A stretch of 64,000 bases of DNA, taken from Tsukamurella sp. TY48 (GTDB taxonomy: Bacteria; Actinomycetota; Actinomycetes; Mycobacteriales; Mycobacteriaceae). The position numbers and the translations under genes are program-made. The stretch covers positions 682,001 to 746,000 of the forward strand of contig NZ_BPMV01000002.1 in NCBI RefSeq assembly GCF_019656655.1, read 5' to 3'. This document shows, one piece after another, positions 51,155 to 59,828 of this stretch (the stretch's first letter is position 1; the number at the start of each line of letters is the position of its first letter). The notes beneath the pieces are model-generated. The model did no database searches. It was not told the DNA's origin and saw only the letters and a list, made by a program, of their open reading frames with translations.

Positions 51155-51288
51155 CAGGCTATTCACTCCTCGAGGTGTTTCGCATTCGAGGCCGGGTTGC
51201 CAGACCTCGCGTCTGGGCCAGAACCTTACTCCGCGGCGGCGGGCCCACGCGCGGCACGTCGGGTGGCCGCGCTCACTACAGTGATGGC

Positions 51289-52281
51289 GTGGCGACCACT
51301 GAGCTGACCTACTCCCCCGACATCCTCGGCGACGACTACGTCGCGCACACCTTCGACCTGGGGCCCGACCCGGACGGCGAGCCCGGTGGTGACATCGTGG
51401 CGACCCTGGTCAAGCATGTTGCAGGCCCGAAGGACCCACAACGCGCTGTGCTGTGGGTGCACGGCTTCTCGGACTACTTCTTCCAGACCGCGGTCGCCGA
51501 GTTCTTCGCCGATCGCGGTTACGCCTTCTACGCGCTCGACCTCCGCAAGTGCGGCAGGTCGCTGCGGGACGGGCAGTCGGCGCACTACGCCACCGACTTC
51601 AGCGTCTACGACACCGAGCTCGATCTGGCGGTGGCCGCGATCGAGGCCGAGCACCCGGGCCTGGGCGTCGTGGTGGCCGCGCACTCCACCGGCGGGCTCA
51701 TCACCCCGCTGTGGCTCGATCGCCGCCGCCGCGCGGGACGCACCTCCCCGGTCATCGGCCTGGTGCTCGACAGCCCGTGGTTCGACCTGCAGGGCTCGGC
51801 GGTGCTGCGCGAGGTCGCGACACCGGTGGTCAAGCTCATCGGCAAGGCGGTGGGCACCCGCATCGTGCCGGTCGAGGCGGTGGGCGTCTACGGGCAGACC
51901 ATCCACGCGAGCGAGCACGGCGAGTTCGACTTCGATGTGCGGATCAAGCCGATCGAGGGATTCCCCGTGCGGTTCGGGTGGCTGCGCGCGGTCCGGGTGG
52001 CGCACAGCCTGTTGCACCGCGGCCTCGATGTGGGCGTCCCGTCGCTCGTGCTGCGGTCCACGAAGAGCTTCGCGCCCAAGGAGTACAGCCCCGAGGCGGC
52101 CCGCGCCGATATCGTGCTGGACACCCGGCAGATCGCGAAGTGGTCGGGCGCCCTGGGTAATCGGCTGACCGTGGTGCCGATCCCCGAGGCCAAGCACGAC
52201 GTCTTCCTGTCCGAGCAGCCGGCGCGCGATCTGGCGTATGCGGAGCTGCGCGGGTGGCTGGCGCGCGAGATCGAGGCGTGA
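51289..52281 (+). CDS. Alpha/beta hydrolase (Rv2854-like, monoglyceride-lipase-like)
   Basis: A 330-residue soluble hydrolase. [13 protein letters not shown] gives the oxyanion region, [16 protein letters not shown] the nucleophile Ser elbow (AHSTGG) and [10 protein letters not shown] the catalytic His near the C-terminus. The closest family is the serine aminopeptidase S33/monoacylglycerol lipase group. TACAGT (51277-51282) ends 6 nt before GTG 51289, consistent with a leaderless message. The stop lies 2 nt before the mtr ATG. Substrate unknown. Confidence 0.87.
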   Translation: MATTELTYSPDILGDDYVAHTFDLGPDPDGEPGGDIVATLVKHVAGPKDPQRAVLWVHGFSDYFFQTAVAEFFADRGYAFYALDLRKCGRSLRDGQSAHYATDFSVYDTELDLAVAAIEAEHPGLGVVVAAHSTGGLITPLWLDRRRRAGRTSPVIGLVLDSPWFDLQGSAVLREVATPVVKLIGKAVGTRIVPVEAVGVYGQTIHASEHGEFDFDVRIKPIEGFPVRFGWLRAVRVAHSLLHRGLDVGVPSLVLRSTKSFAPKEYSPEAARADIVLDTRQIAKWSGALGNRLTVVPIPEAKHDVFLSEQPARDLAYAELRGWLAREIEA

Positions 52282-52283
52282 CG

Positions 52284-53693
52284 ATGGGCGAGCAGATCTT
52301 CGACCTGGTGATCGTGGGGTCGGGCGCCGGGAACACGATTCCCGACGAGCGCTTCGACGACCGCTCGATCGCCATCGTCGACAAGGGCATGGATTACAAC
52401 GGCGCCTACGGCGGCACCTGCCTCAACGTGGGCTGCATCCCCACCAAGATGTTCGTGTGGCCCGCCGATGTGGCCGACGAGGCGCGCGACGCGGGGCCCG
52501 TGGGCGTGGACGCCGAGATCACCGCGACGCACTGGCCGGCGATCCGCGACCGCGTCTTCGGCCGGATCGACCGGTACGCGGCGGGCGGGCTGCGGTACCG
52601 GGTGGACAAGTGCCCCAACATCACCGTCTTCCAGCAGGAGGCGTGGTTCCTGCCCGACTCGGGCGACGGCGTGCACCGCCTGGAGTTGGCGGACGGCACG
52701 GTGGTCGCGGGCCGGGAGGTGGTGCTCGCAGCCGGCTCACGCCCGGTGATCCCGCCGGTCTTCGCCGAGGGCACGGCCCCGTTCCACACCAACGACTCGA
52801 TCATGCGGCTCGACGCGCTGCCGGGACGGGTGATCATCGTGGGCGGCGGCTACATCGCCGCGGAGTTCGCGCACGTCTTCGCCGGACTCGGCGCGGAGGT
52901 CACGGTGATCGCGCGCGGTCCGCGCCTGCTGCGCTCGCAGGACGAGTCGATCGCGGAGCTCTTCACCGAGGAGGTCTCGCAGCGCTGGGACGTGCGACTG
53001 TCGACCGAGGTGACGGCCACCCGCGCCGTGGGTGACGGCGTGGAGGTCGATCTCACCGACGGTTCGACGGTGGCGGGTGACGTCCTGCTGGTGGCCACCG
53101 GCCGCACCCCGAACGGGGACACGCTGGCCACATCGGCCATCGGGCTGGAGCTCGACGACGTGGGCCGCATCCCGGTGGACGAGCATCAGCGCACCCCGGT
53201 GCGCGGGGTGTGGGCGCTGGGCGATGTGAGCACGCCCTTCCCACTGCGACACGTGGCCAATCACGAGGCCCGGGTGGTCGCCGAGAACCTGTTGTCCGGG
53301 TGGGATGCTCCGGCCGCCACCACTGATCACCGGTTCGTGCCGGGCGCCGTCTTCAGCCGCCCGCAGGTGGCCTCGGTGGGCCTCACCGAGGCCGTGGCCC
53401 GGGACCGGGGCATCGATGTGGCGGTGGCGGAGCAGAAGTACTCCGATATCGCCTACGGCTGGGCCATGGGCGATCCCGAGGGCATGTGCAAGCTGATCGC
53501 CGACCGCTCGACCGGGTTGTTGGTCGGCGCGCACATCGTGGGGCACCAGGCCTCGGCGCTGATCCAGTCCGCGATCACGGCGATGTCGTTCTCGATCCCC
53601 GCGAAGGAGTTCGCGCGCGGCCAGTACTGGATCCATCCGGCGCTGCCGGAACTGGTGGAGAACGCCTTGCTCGGCCTGCACACCGAGCGATAG
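52284..53693 (+). CDS. mtr: Mycothione reductase
   Basis: A 469-residue FAD-containing pyridine nucleotide-disulfide oxidoreductase that reduces mycothiol disulfide with NADPH. The redox-active [13 protein letters not shown], the NADPH motif [20 protein letters not shown], the second FAD motif [10 protein letters not shown] and the C-terminal [15 protein letters not shown] (His-Pro/Glu pair) are all present. It matches Rv2855 in kind and place. GTG 52278, which overlaps the upstream stop, is an alternative start adding two residues. Mycothiol use confirms an actinobacterial host. Confidence 0.95.
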   Translation: MGEQIFDLVIVGSGAGNTIPDERFDDRSIAIVDKGMDYNGAYGGTCLNVGCIPTKMFVWPADVADEARDAGPVGVDAEITATHWPAIRDRVFGRIDRYAAGGLRYRVDKCPNITVFQQEAWFLPDSGDGVHRLELADGTVVAGREVVLAAGSRPVIPPVFAEGTAPFHTNDSIMRLDALPGRVIIVGGGYIAAEFAHVFAGLGAEVTVIARGPRLLRSQDESIAELFTEEVSQRWDVRLSTEVTATRAVGDGVEVDLTDGSTVAGDVLLVATGRTPNGDTLATSAIGLELDDVGRIPVDEHQRTPVRGVWALGDVSTPFPLRHVANHEARVVAENLLSGWDAPAATTDHRFVPGAVFSRPQVASVGLTEAVARDRGIDVAVAEQKYSDIAYGWAMGDPEGMCKLIADRSTGLLVGAHIVGHQASALIQSAITAMSFSIPAKEFARGQYWIHPALPELVENALLGLHTER

Positions 53694-53703
53694 AGTCATA
53701 TGC

Positions 53704-53805
53704 ATGAATCACGATGATTTGAATGCACCCGGTTGTTCCAACCCCAACTGCACCTGTGAGAACTGTTCCTGCGGCGACAGCTGCAGCTGCGGCTCCGACA
53801 AGTAG
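53704..53805 (+). CDS. 33-residue Cys-rich metallothionein-like protein
   Basis: A tiny gene encoding 33 residues with seven cysteines (Cys11, 16, 18, 21, 23, 27, 29) in CxxxxCxCxxCxCxxxCxC spacing, no aromatic residues, and an acidic N-terminus (MNHDDLN). This is the composition of a bacterial metallothionein binding Zn, Cu or Cd in a thiolate cluster. TAGAGT (53691-53696), whose TAG is the mtr stop codon, ends 7 nt before the ATG: the same leaderless pattern as neighbouring genes. There is no ribosome-binding site. Its stop lies 1 nt from the stop of the convergent hydrolase gene. The family match is by pattern, not by a search. Confidence 0.82.
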   Translation: MNHDDLNAPGCSNPNCTCENCSCGDSCSCGSDK

Positions 53806-53806
53806 G

Positions 53807-54640
53807 TCAGTTCCGTAGCGTCCGCAGCGCGATCTCCGAGGCCAGGGCCGAGGGGGCGCGCAGCGGAAGCCAATGGTCGCCGTCGGGTACCTCGCTGAGC
53901 CGGTAATCGGCCCGCAGGTACCGGGCGGTGCCCCTGGCCTGCGCCTGTCCCGCGATCGCATCGCGGGTGCCCCACACCAGCGTGGTGGGCACCTCGATCA
54001 CCGGACAGTCCAGGCCCTCGCCACCGGGCACCATGTTCGCCCGGTACCAGTTCAATCCCGCGGTCAGCGTGGCGTTGTTCGCCACCGCGTCGATACCGCC
54101 TCCCGGCGCCGTCGCCAGCAGCGTGCGCGCATTGTTGTCGAGCAGCTGCTTCTCCGCCTCCCCCTCGGTGAGGAACAGCTCCAGGTATCGCGACCGCTGC
54201 CGCTGGTCCGGATCCGAGGCCATCGCCTCGCCGAAGGCCGACGGGTGCCCGAAGGAGACCGCCGTGAGGCTCATCGCCCGCAACGGGTACGCGGCGGCGA
54301 AGTGCCACGCCACGGTGGCGCCCAGCCCGTGCCCCACGAGGTGCGCGTACGGGATCTCCAGCGCATCGAGCACGCCCGCGGCGTCCTCGGCGAGCTGTTT
54401 CATCGTGTAGTTGTCGACGCCCTCGGGTCGCGCGCCGGCGCTGTACCCGCGTTGCCGCGGGGCGACGGTGCGCAATCCGGCCTCGTGCAGGCGCTCACGC
54501 ACCTGGTCGAAGCACTCCTCGGTCTGCGGAAACCCGTGCAAGAGCAGCACGGGAACCCCGTGCTCAGGTCCCCCGACCGAGACGTCGAAGGTCCACGACC
54601 CCACGGGAACCTGCACCGTGCTCGGAGTATCGATCGGCAT
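53807..54640 (-). CDS. Alpha/beta hydrolase-fold protein lacking the nucleophile
   Basis: A 277-residue protein resembling epoxide-hydrolase/haloalkane-dehalogenase-like hydrolases: LLLHGFPQTEECF (oxyanion), TVAPRQRGYSAGARP, LVWGTRDAI (acid Asp227) and PDGDHWLPL (His256). At the nucleophile elbow the sequence is LVGHGLGATVAW, so the Ser or Asp expected at position 105 is Gly. Either it is a non-hydrolytic member (carrier, lyase or cofactor-free oxygenase-like) or it uses another residue. TAGCGT ends 8 nt before the ATG. Confidence 0.85.
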   Translation of the reverse strand: MPIDTPSTVQVPVGSWTFDVSVGGPEHGVPVLLLHGFPQTEECFDQVRERLHEAGLRTVAPRQRGYSAGARPEGVDNYTMKQLAEDAAGVLDALEIPYAHLVGHGLGATVAWHFAAAYPLRAMSLTAVSFGHPSAFGEAMASDPDQRQRSRYLELFLTEGEAEKQLLDNNARTLLATAPGGGIDAVANNATLTAGLNWYRANMVPGGEGLDCPVIEVPTTLVWGTRDAIAGQAQARGTARYLRADYRLSEVPDGDHWLPLRAPSALASEIALRTLRN

Positions 54641-54651
54641 GGTGGATAACG

Positions 54652-56181
54652 CTAGTCACTGACGATGCGAAGCGGCGGCAGGATGGCCGAAAACACGCCA
54701 GACCGTTGCAAAGGTGCGACGATCGCGTCCACATCGCAGTGCTCCTCGATCGCGTCCGCCAGCCGGTCGAGCTGGGCCGATCGCGCACCGTCGTAGCTGG
54801 ATTCCGGGCCGAGGTCCGTACCGGGGAAGGTGCGGCGCAGGTAGGCACGCCGGAATTCGTCGGCGCCGAACAGCCCGTGCCAGTGGGTGCCGAGGACGGC
54901 GCCGTGCAGTGCCCCCTCGGGACCGTCGGGTCCGTCGAGGAGCGGTGCCTCGCCGGTCCGGACGACGGCGCCGTGGTGGATCTCGTAGCCCGTGGCCGGT
55001 ACGCCGAGGCCGGTGCCCGCCACCGTCCGCACGCACTTGCGGGCGCCGAACTCGATGTCGAGGTCGAGCAGGCCGAGGCCCTCGACGCGGCTGCCCGGCG
55101 CGGCCTCGACGCCCGTGGGATCGGTGATGCTGCGGCCGAGCATCTGGTACCCGCCGCAGATCCCGACCACGGGGCGTCCGGCGGCGGCGCGGGCCGCGAG
55201 AGCCGCGGCGAGCCCGCGCTCACGCAGCCAGGCGAGGTCGGAGACGGTGGCCTTGGTGCCGGGCAGCACCACGAGGTCGGCGGCGGCCACATCGGCGGGA
55301 CGGGTGGTCCAGCGGACGGTCACGGCGGGCTCACAGGCGAGCGCCTCGACGTCGGTGGTGTTGGACACCCGGGGCAGGGCGATGGCGGCCACCTGCAGGG
55401 CGTCGGCGCGGCGCGATCCGGGGCCCACGAGGTCGGTGCCGAGTGCGGCGAGCGAATCCTCGGCGTCGAGCCACAGGTCGGGCAGGTGCGGCAGCACGCC
55501 GAGCGTGGGGCGCTTGGTGATCTCCGCGAGCTGGTCCAGGCCGGGCTCGAGGATCGACGGATCGCCGCGGAACCGGTTGATCAGGAACCCGTAGATGCGG
55601 GCCTGATCGGCGGGCGAGAGCACGGCGACGGTGCCGGCCAGGTGCGCCAGGACGCCCCCTCGGTCGATGTCGCCCACCACCAGCACGGGGAGGTCCGCCG
55701 CCTGGGCGAGTCCCATGTTGGCGATGTCGGTGGCGCGCAGGTTGATCTCGGCGGGGCTCCCGGCGCCCTCGCAGAGCACCACGTCGAAGTCCTCGCGGAG
55801 CGCGGTCAGGGTGGCGGTCACCTCGTCGAGCAGCCAGCGGCGGCGGGTGACGTAGTCCTTCGCGCCGACATCGCCCACGGCGCGGCCGTGCAGCACGAGC
55901 TGGGAGCGGCGGTCGCTGCCGGGTTTGAGCAGTACGGGGTTGTACCGGACCGACGGTGCCAGACCGCAGGCGAGCGCCTGCGTCGCCTGCGCGCGGCCGA
56001 TCTCGCCCGAGGTCCCATCGGGTTCGACAGTGGCCACGGAGTTGTTGGACATGTTCTGCGCCTTGAACGGCGCCACCCGCACACCGTTGCGGGCGAGCAG
56101 CCGGCACAGGCCCGCGGTCACGGTGGACTTGCCGGCGTCGCTGGTGGCGCCGGCGATCAGCAGTGCGCCGTGGAGATCCAC
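54652..56181 (-). CDS. cobQ: Cobyric acid synthase
   Basis: A 509-residue CobQ that amidates the b, d, e and g side chains of adenosylcobyrinic acid a,c-diamide using glutamine and ATP. The start [25 protein letters not shown] has the P-loop. [21 protein letters not shown] and VGDIDRGGV are conserved, as is the amidotransferase [10 protein letters not shown] (Cys) and GYEIHHG. GTG 56181 starts 2 nt after the map stop. In M. tuberculosis cobQ is elsewhere, so its presence between mtr and map extends the cobalamin theme here. Confidence 0.95.
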   Translation of the reverse strand: MDLHGALLIAGATSDAGKSTVTAGLCRLLARNGVRVAPFKAQNMSNNSVATVEPDGTSGEIGRAQATQALACGLAPSVRYNPVLLKPGSDRRSQLVLHGRAVGDVGAKDYVTRRRWLLDEVTATLTALREDFDVVLCEGAGSPAEINLRATDIANMGLAQAADLPVLVVGDIDRGGVLAHLAGTVAVLSPADQARIYGFLINRFRGDPSILEPGLDQLAEITKRPTLGVLPHLPDLWLDAEDSLAALGTDLVGPGSRRADALQVAAIALPRVSNTTDVEALACEPAVTVRWTTRPADVAAADLVVLPGTKATVSDLAWLRERGLAAALAARAAAGRPVVGICGGYQMLGRSITDPTGVEAAPGSRVEGLGLLDLDIEFGARKCVRTVAGTGLGVPATGYEIHHGAVVRTGEAPLLDGPDGPEGALHGAVLGTHWHGLFGADEFRRAYLRRTFPGTDLGPESSYDGARSAQLDRLADAIEEHCDVDAIVAPLQRSGVFSAILPPLRIVSD

Positions 56182-56183
56182 GC

Positions 56184-57044
56184 CTACGCGCTGGGCAGCG
56201 TGAGGATCTCGGCACCGTCGTCGGTGACGACGAGGGTGTGCTCGAACTGCGCGGTCCACTTCTTGTCGGTGGTGGCCACGGTCCAGCCGTCGGGCCAGAT
56301 CTCGTAGTCGAGGCCGCCGAGGTTGATCATGGGCTCGATGGTGAAGACCATGCCGGGTTCGAGCACGGTGTCCACGTTCGGCTCGTCGTAGTGCAGCACC
56401 ACGAGGCCGTTGTGGAAGGTCTCGCCGATGCCGTGGCCGGTGAAGTCACGGACCACGGTGTAGCCGAACCGATTCGCGTAGGCCTCGATCACGCGGCCGA
56501 CCACGTTGAGCTCGCGCCCGGGCTTGACGGCCTTGATGGCGCGTTCGGTGGCGATGCGGGTGCGCTCGACCAGCAGGCGGTGCTCCTCGGAGACGTCGCC
56601 GGCGAGGAAGGTGGCGTTGGTGTCGCCGTGCACGCCGTCGATGTAGGCGGTCACGTCGATGTTGACGATGTCGCCGTCCTGGATCACGGTCGAGTCCGGG
56701 ATGCCGTGGCAGATGACCTCGTTGAGGCTCGTGCAGCACGATTTCGGGAAGCCGCGGTAGCCCAGGGTCGACGGGTACGCGCCGTGGTCGATCATGTACT
56801 GGTGGGCCACCCGGTCGAGGTGGTCGGTGGTGACGCCGGGCGCCACCTCCGCGCCCGCGGCCTGCAGCGCGTCGGCGGCGATCCGCGAGGCCAGCCGCAT
56901 CTTCTCGATGGTCTCCGGTGTCTGCACCCAGGGCTCGTTGCCCTCGTTCGCCGACTTCTTGTCGACGTACTCGGGGCGCGCGATCTGGGACGGGACGGCC
57001 AGCCGCGGCGAGACGGTGCCGGGGACGAGTGCAGCGCGGGTCAT
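56184..57044 (-). CDS. map: Methionine aminopeptidase type I
   Basis: A 286-residue enzyme removing N-terminal Met from nascent proteins, the same length as MapB (Rv2861c), with an N-terminal SH3-binding-type extension (about residues 1-40). The five metal ligands are in [19 protein letters not shown] (two Asp), FTGHGIG (His), FTIEPMIN (Glu) and QFEHTLVV (Glu). TAGGCT ends 6 nt before the ATG, with GGAGGG between, so both leaderless and weak SD readings are possible. Confidence 0.96.
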   Translation of the reverse strand: MTRAALVPGTVSPRLAVPSQIARPEYVDKKSANEGNEPWVQTPETIEKMRLASRIAADALQAAGAEVAPGVTTDHLDRVAHQYMIDHGAYPSTLGYRGFPKSCCTSLNEVICHGIPDSTVIQDGDIVNIDVTAYIDGVHGDTNATFLAGDVSEEHRLLVERTRIATERAIKAVKPGRELNVVGRVIEAYANRFGYTVVRDFTGHGIGETFHNGLVVLHYDEPNVDTVLEPGMVFTIEPMINLGGLDYEIWPDGWTVATTDKKWTAQFEHTLVVTDDGAEILTLPSA

Positions 57045-57144
57045 CCCTCCAGCCTAATCGTCCCCGCCGCCCCGTCGCCCCGCCTCCCCATCCCCCTCCC
57101 ATCCCCTCCACTTCCCCCTCCCACCCCTCTTCTTCCGCCCCCAA

Positions 57145-57213
57145 CCTGACTTAACTGCGTTAGCCCACACGACGTCCTGGGCGGATGCCTACACATATCG
57201 CTGTTAAGTCAGG
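57145..57213. repeat. 69-bp element with 15-bp terminal inverted repeats
   Basis: CCTGACTTAACTGCG (57145-57159) is the inverted copy, with one mismatch, of 57199-57213. The outer 11 bp match perfectly. The 39-bp interior is less GC-rich than the flanks. It lies between the starts of map and the ends of a GNAT gene, in a C-rich non-coding spacer. It could be a REP/MITE-like element or a structured RNA; copies elsewhere in the genome would distinguish these. Confidence 0.6.
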
Positions 57214-57222
57214 AGGGGCTAG

Positions 57223-57250
57223 GTCAGAGGAGGAGCGTCAGAGGAGGAGC
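57223..57250. repeat. Tandem duplication of 14 bp at a gene end
   Basis: GTCAGAGGAGGAGC occurs twice head to tail (57223-57236 and 57237-57250). The second copy contains the stop codon and last codons (LTLLLL) of the adjacent GNAT gene, so the duplication may have created a spare copy of its 3' end. Confidence 0.6.
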
Positions 57251-57810
57251 AAGGTCAGGGAGGTCGGGATCCAGTAGTGGCACAGAGGCGCGGTGAAGCC
57301 GTGCGCGCGGGCGTAATCGTCGACGGGCCGGATTCGTGCGAGGACGCCGCCGGCCGATTCGACGGTGCGGCGCGAGCCGATGTTGTCGTCGTCGCAGGTG
57401 ACGAGCACCTCGGGCAGGCCGAGGCGGGCGGCCTCGGCGAGCATCAGTGCGAGCGCAGCGCCGGCGACGCCCTTCCGGCGCTCCGAGGGACGCACGTGGT
57501 AGCCGATGTGGCCGCCCAGTTCGGCGAGCATCTCGGTGAGTTCGTGGCGGAGCTGAATCGCTCCCAGGTAGCGATCGCCCCGAACGATCCAGCGATTGGT
57601 CGCGGGCACCACGGTGTCGGTCCGCTCGACCGTGGCGTTCGCGGCGAGCCGGTCCACCCAGGCGGCGAATCCGGCCGGATCACGACGATCGAGACCGCGG
57701 GCCAGCGCGCTGCCCGCCCCCGGATGATGCGCGGTATCGCCCCACTCGGCGACATTGCGCAACCACTCCTCGTGCAGGTCTGCGCGCGGCGCGATCAGTT
57801 CGATGCCCAT
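57238..57810 (-). CDS. GNAT-family N-acetyltransferase
   Basis: A 190-residue acetyltransferase. The acetyl-CoA loop is GYHVRPSERRKGVAGAALALML, and VTCDDDNIGSRRTVESAGG is the typical C-terminal motif of the RimI/YnaD-like group. The ending CHYWIPTSL with a Leu run is unusual. A purine-rich GGGGAAGGG lies before the ATG. Substrate unknown; not coupled to other genes. Confidence 0.88.
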   Translation of the reverse strand: MGIELIAPRADLHEEWLRNVAEWGDTAHHPGAGSALARGLDRRDPAGFAAWVDRLAANATVERTDTVVPATNRWIVRGDRYLGAIQLRHELTEMLAELGGHIGYHVRPSERRKGVAGAALALMLAEAARLGLPEVLVTCDDDNIGSRRTVESAGGVLARIRPVDDYARAHGFTAPLCHYWIPTSLTLLLL

Positions 57811-57865
57811 GCCGCCACCCTTCCCCGGCCTTCGGGGCGGGGCAACCGAATTCCGTGGGACCCGG

Positions 57866-59704
57866 TCAGTTCGGGACGGCGCCGACCGGGGCGTCGAACC
57901 GGTCGAAGAACTCCTTGGTCACCGCGACGGCGTTGTCGGAGCTGCCACCGAGCACCACCATCGTCGCGAAGGCGAGATCGCCGCGGTAGCCCACGAACCA
58001 GGCGTGCGAGCCGCCCTCGACCTCGGCCTCACCGGTCTTGCCCAGGATGTCGCCGGACCCGCGGATCAGCTCGGCGGTACCGGAGGCGACCACCTCGCGC
58101 ATCATGGCCCGCACCCCGTCGACCGCCCGGGGATCCAGCGGCGGGCGGTCACCGTCGACCTTGGTCGGCTTGCCCAGCAGCAGCTGCGGAGTGACCGCGC
58201 CGCCCTTGGCCACTGCCGCGGCGACCAGCGCCATGGAGAACGGGCTCACCAGCACCTCGCCCTGGCCGAAGCTGTCCTCGACCTGGTTCACCATGGCCTT
58301 GGGCGTGGGGTACTGGCCGGAGGCCACCGGCAGCCCCTGGATGTCGTACTCGGGTCCGACGCCGAGTTCCGCGGCGGCCGTGGGCAGTGCGTCGAAGGCC
58401 ATCTTCGATCCGAGGTAGGCGAAGCTGGTGTTGCAGGACCGGGCGAAGGCGCGCTGCATGGTGACGTCGCCGAGCGCGAACCGGTTGTAGTTGGGCACCT
58501 CGCGCTCGCCGATGGTGAGTGTTCCGGGGCACGGCACGATCGTGTCGGGCGTCGCGGTGCCGGTGGAGATCGCAGCGGTGGCGGTGACGATCTTCCCCGT
58601 AGACCCCGGCGGATACAGGCCGGAGGTGGCCAGCGACCCGAGCTTGTCGGCCTCCGGATTCTGCGCCACGGCCAGTACGTTCCCCGTGGACGGCTGGATC
58701 ACCACCATCATCGACTGCCGGTCGCGCCGGGTGTTCACCGCGGCCTGCGCCGCGGCCTGCGCGATCGGCGAGATGCTCACCGTGGCGGAGGCGGCGGTCT
58801 TCGGCGGCGTGCTGGTGAGGGTGACCACCTGGGCTCCGGTATCGGCCTGCACCACCACTTCCCAGCCGTCGGTGCCGCCGAGATCGCCCTCCACGTTCTT
58901 CTTGATCGACGACATGAGCGCGGGCGCGAAGGTGCGGTCCGTGGACACCAGATCTGCCTGCTCGACGAGCGTGACGCCGGGCAGCGCGGTCACATCGCCC
59001 GCCAGCTTGCGCAGATCGTCCTGGTTCACGGTGGCCACCACGTAGGGCCCCTGGAACGAGGTGGCCTGCTCGGTGAGCTGCACGGGGTCGAGCCCCGGGA
59101 CGATGGGTTGCAGTGCGCGCGTGAGCTGTCCGGCCACGTCGAGCACCGTGGTGGGCGCGGTGACCTTCGAGGCCTCCAGGCGGATCCGGGTCACCACACC
59201 GGGCACCAGCACCGACCCACCCGATGCCGAGTTCACCGGCGCCTTGGGCGCGGCGAGGGCCTTGAGCACCATCGTCTGATTGGCGCCGAGCCGGGGGTGC
59301 AGCACCGTCGGGTCCCAGCGCACCTTCCACTGGCCGTTCTCCTGCACCGCGGTGAACGTGCCCTGGTAGCTCCACGTGCGGTTCGACCTACCGCGGTCGG
59401 CGGGCAGATCCCACACGTACTCGTAGTCCACGGCGCTGGTGGAGCCTTGCGTACGCACCTGTCCCACTTTGAGTTTCACGCCCCGCGCCTGCAAACCCTC
59501 GAAGGTGCCCTGCAGCATCTTCTTGGCGGCGGAGGGCGTGGTGGTGAGGTTCGCGGCGCCGTCGAGATCCTTGTCCGCGAGGGCGGCACCGAAGCGCACG
59601 GCCACCGGACCGGGACCGTTGGTGTTCGCGGTTGCGCAGCCGCCCGACACGACCATCGCCACGAGGGCGACGATCACGACGACACGGGTGCGCAGGTTCT
59701 TCAC
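57866..59704 (-). CDS. Penicillin-binding lipoprotein (class B-like transpeptidase)
   Basis: A 612-residue lipoprotein, homologue of Rv2864c. The lipobox is VSGGC (Cys23). An NTF2-like MecA N-terminal domain (about 30-150) and a dimerisation region precede the transpeptidase domain, whose motifs are STGK (368-371), SCN (423-425) and KTG (556-558). It cross-links peptidoglycan outside the membrane and is a beta-lactam target. TACCCT ends 6 nt before GTG 59704, so the mRNA is probably leaderless. It is divergent from the thiolase gene. Confidence 0.95.
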   Translation of the reverse strand: MKNLRTRVVVIVALVAMVVSGGCATANTNGPGPVAVRFGAALADKDLDGAANLTTTPSAAKKMLQGTFEGLQARGVKLKVGQVRTQGSTSAVDYEYVWDLPADRGRSNRTWSYQGTFTAVQENGQWKVRWDPTVLHPRLGANQTMVLKALAAPKAPVNSASGGSVLVPGVVTRIRLEASKVTAPTTVLDVAGQLTRALQPIVPGLDPVQLTEQATSFQGPYVVATVNQDDLRKLAGDVTALPGVTLVEQADLVSTDRTFAPALMSSIKKNVEGDLGGTDGWEVVVQADTGAQVVTLTSTPPKTAASATVSISPIAQAAAQAAVNTRRDRQSMMVVIQPSTGNVLAVAQNPEADKLGSLATSGLYPPGSTGKIVTATAAISTGTATPDTIVPCPGTLTIGEREVPNYNRFALGDVTMQRAFARSCNTSFAYLGSKMAFDALPTAAAELGVGPEYDIQGLPVASGQYPTPKAMVNQVEDSFGQGEVLVSPFSMALVAAAVAKGGAVTPQLLLGKPTKVDGDRPPLDPRAVDGVRAMMREVVASGTAELIRGSGDILGKTGEAEVEGGSHAWFVGYRGDLAFATMVVLGGSSDNAVAVTKEFFDRFDAPVGAVPN

Positions 59705-59807
59705 CGGGACAGGGTATGACGGTGCGCGGACCGGGCCGGGTTGCCGCGCGGGCCTGTGAAGACTGAGACGCAAGTGACCTCACCACGGTGCGCCCCACAC
59801 CGAACTG

Positions 59808-59817
59808 ACTCATGAGT
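59808..59817. promoter_or_regulatory. Palindrome over the thiolase -10 region
   Basis: ACTCATGAGT is a perfect 10-bp palindrome whose last T begins the TAAGAT -10 box (59817-59822) that ends 6 nt before the thiolase ATG. A bound regulator would block transcription. No matching regulator gene is nearby. Confidence 0.45.
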
Positions 59818-59828
59818 AAGATAGCGCC

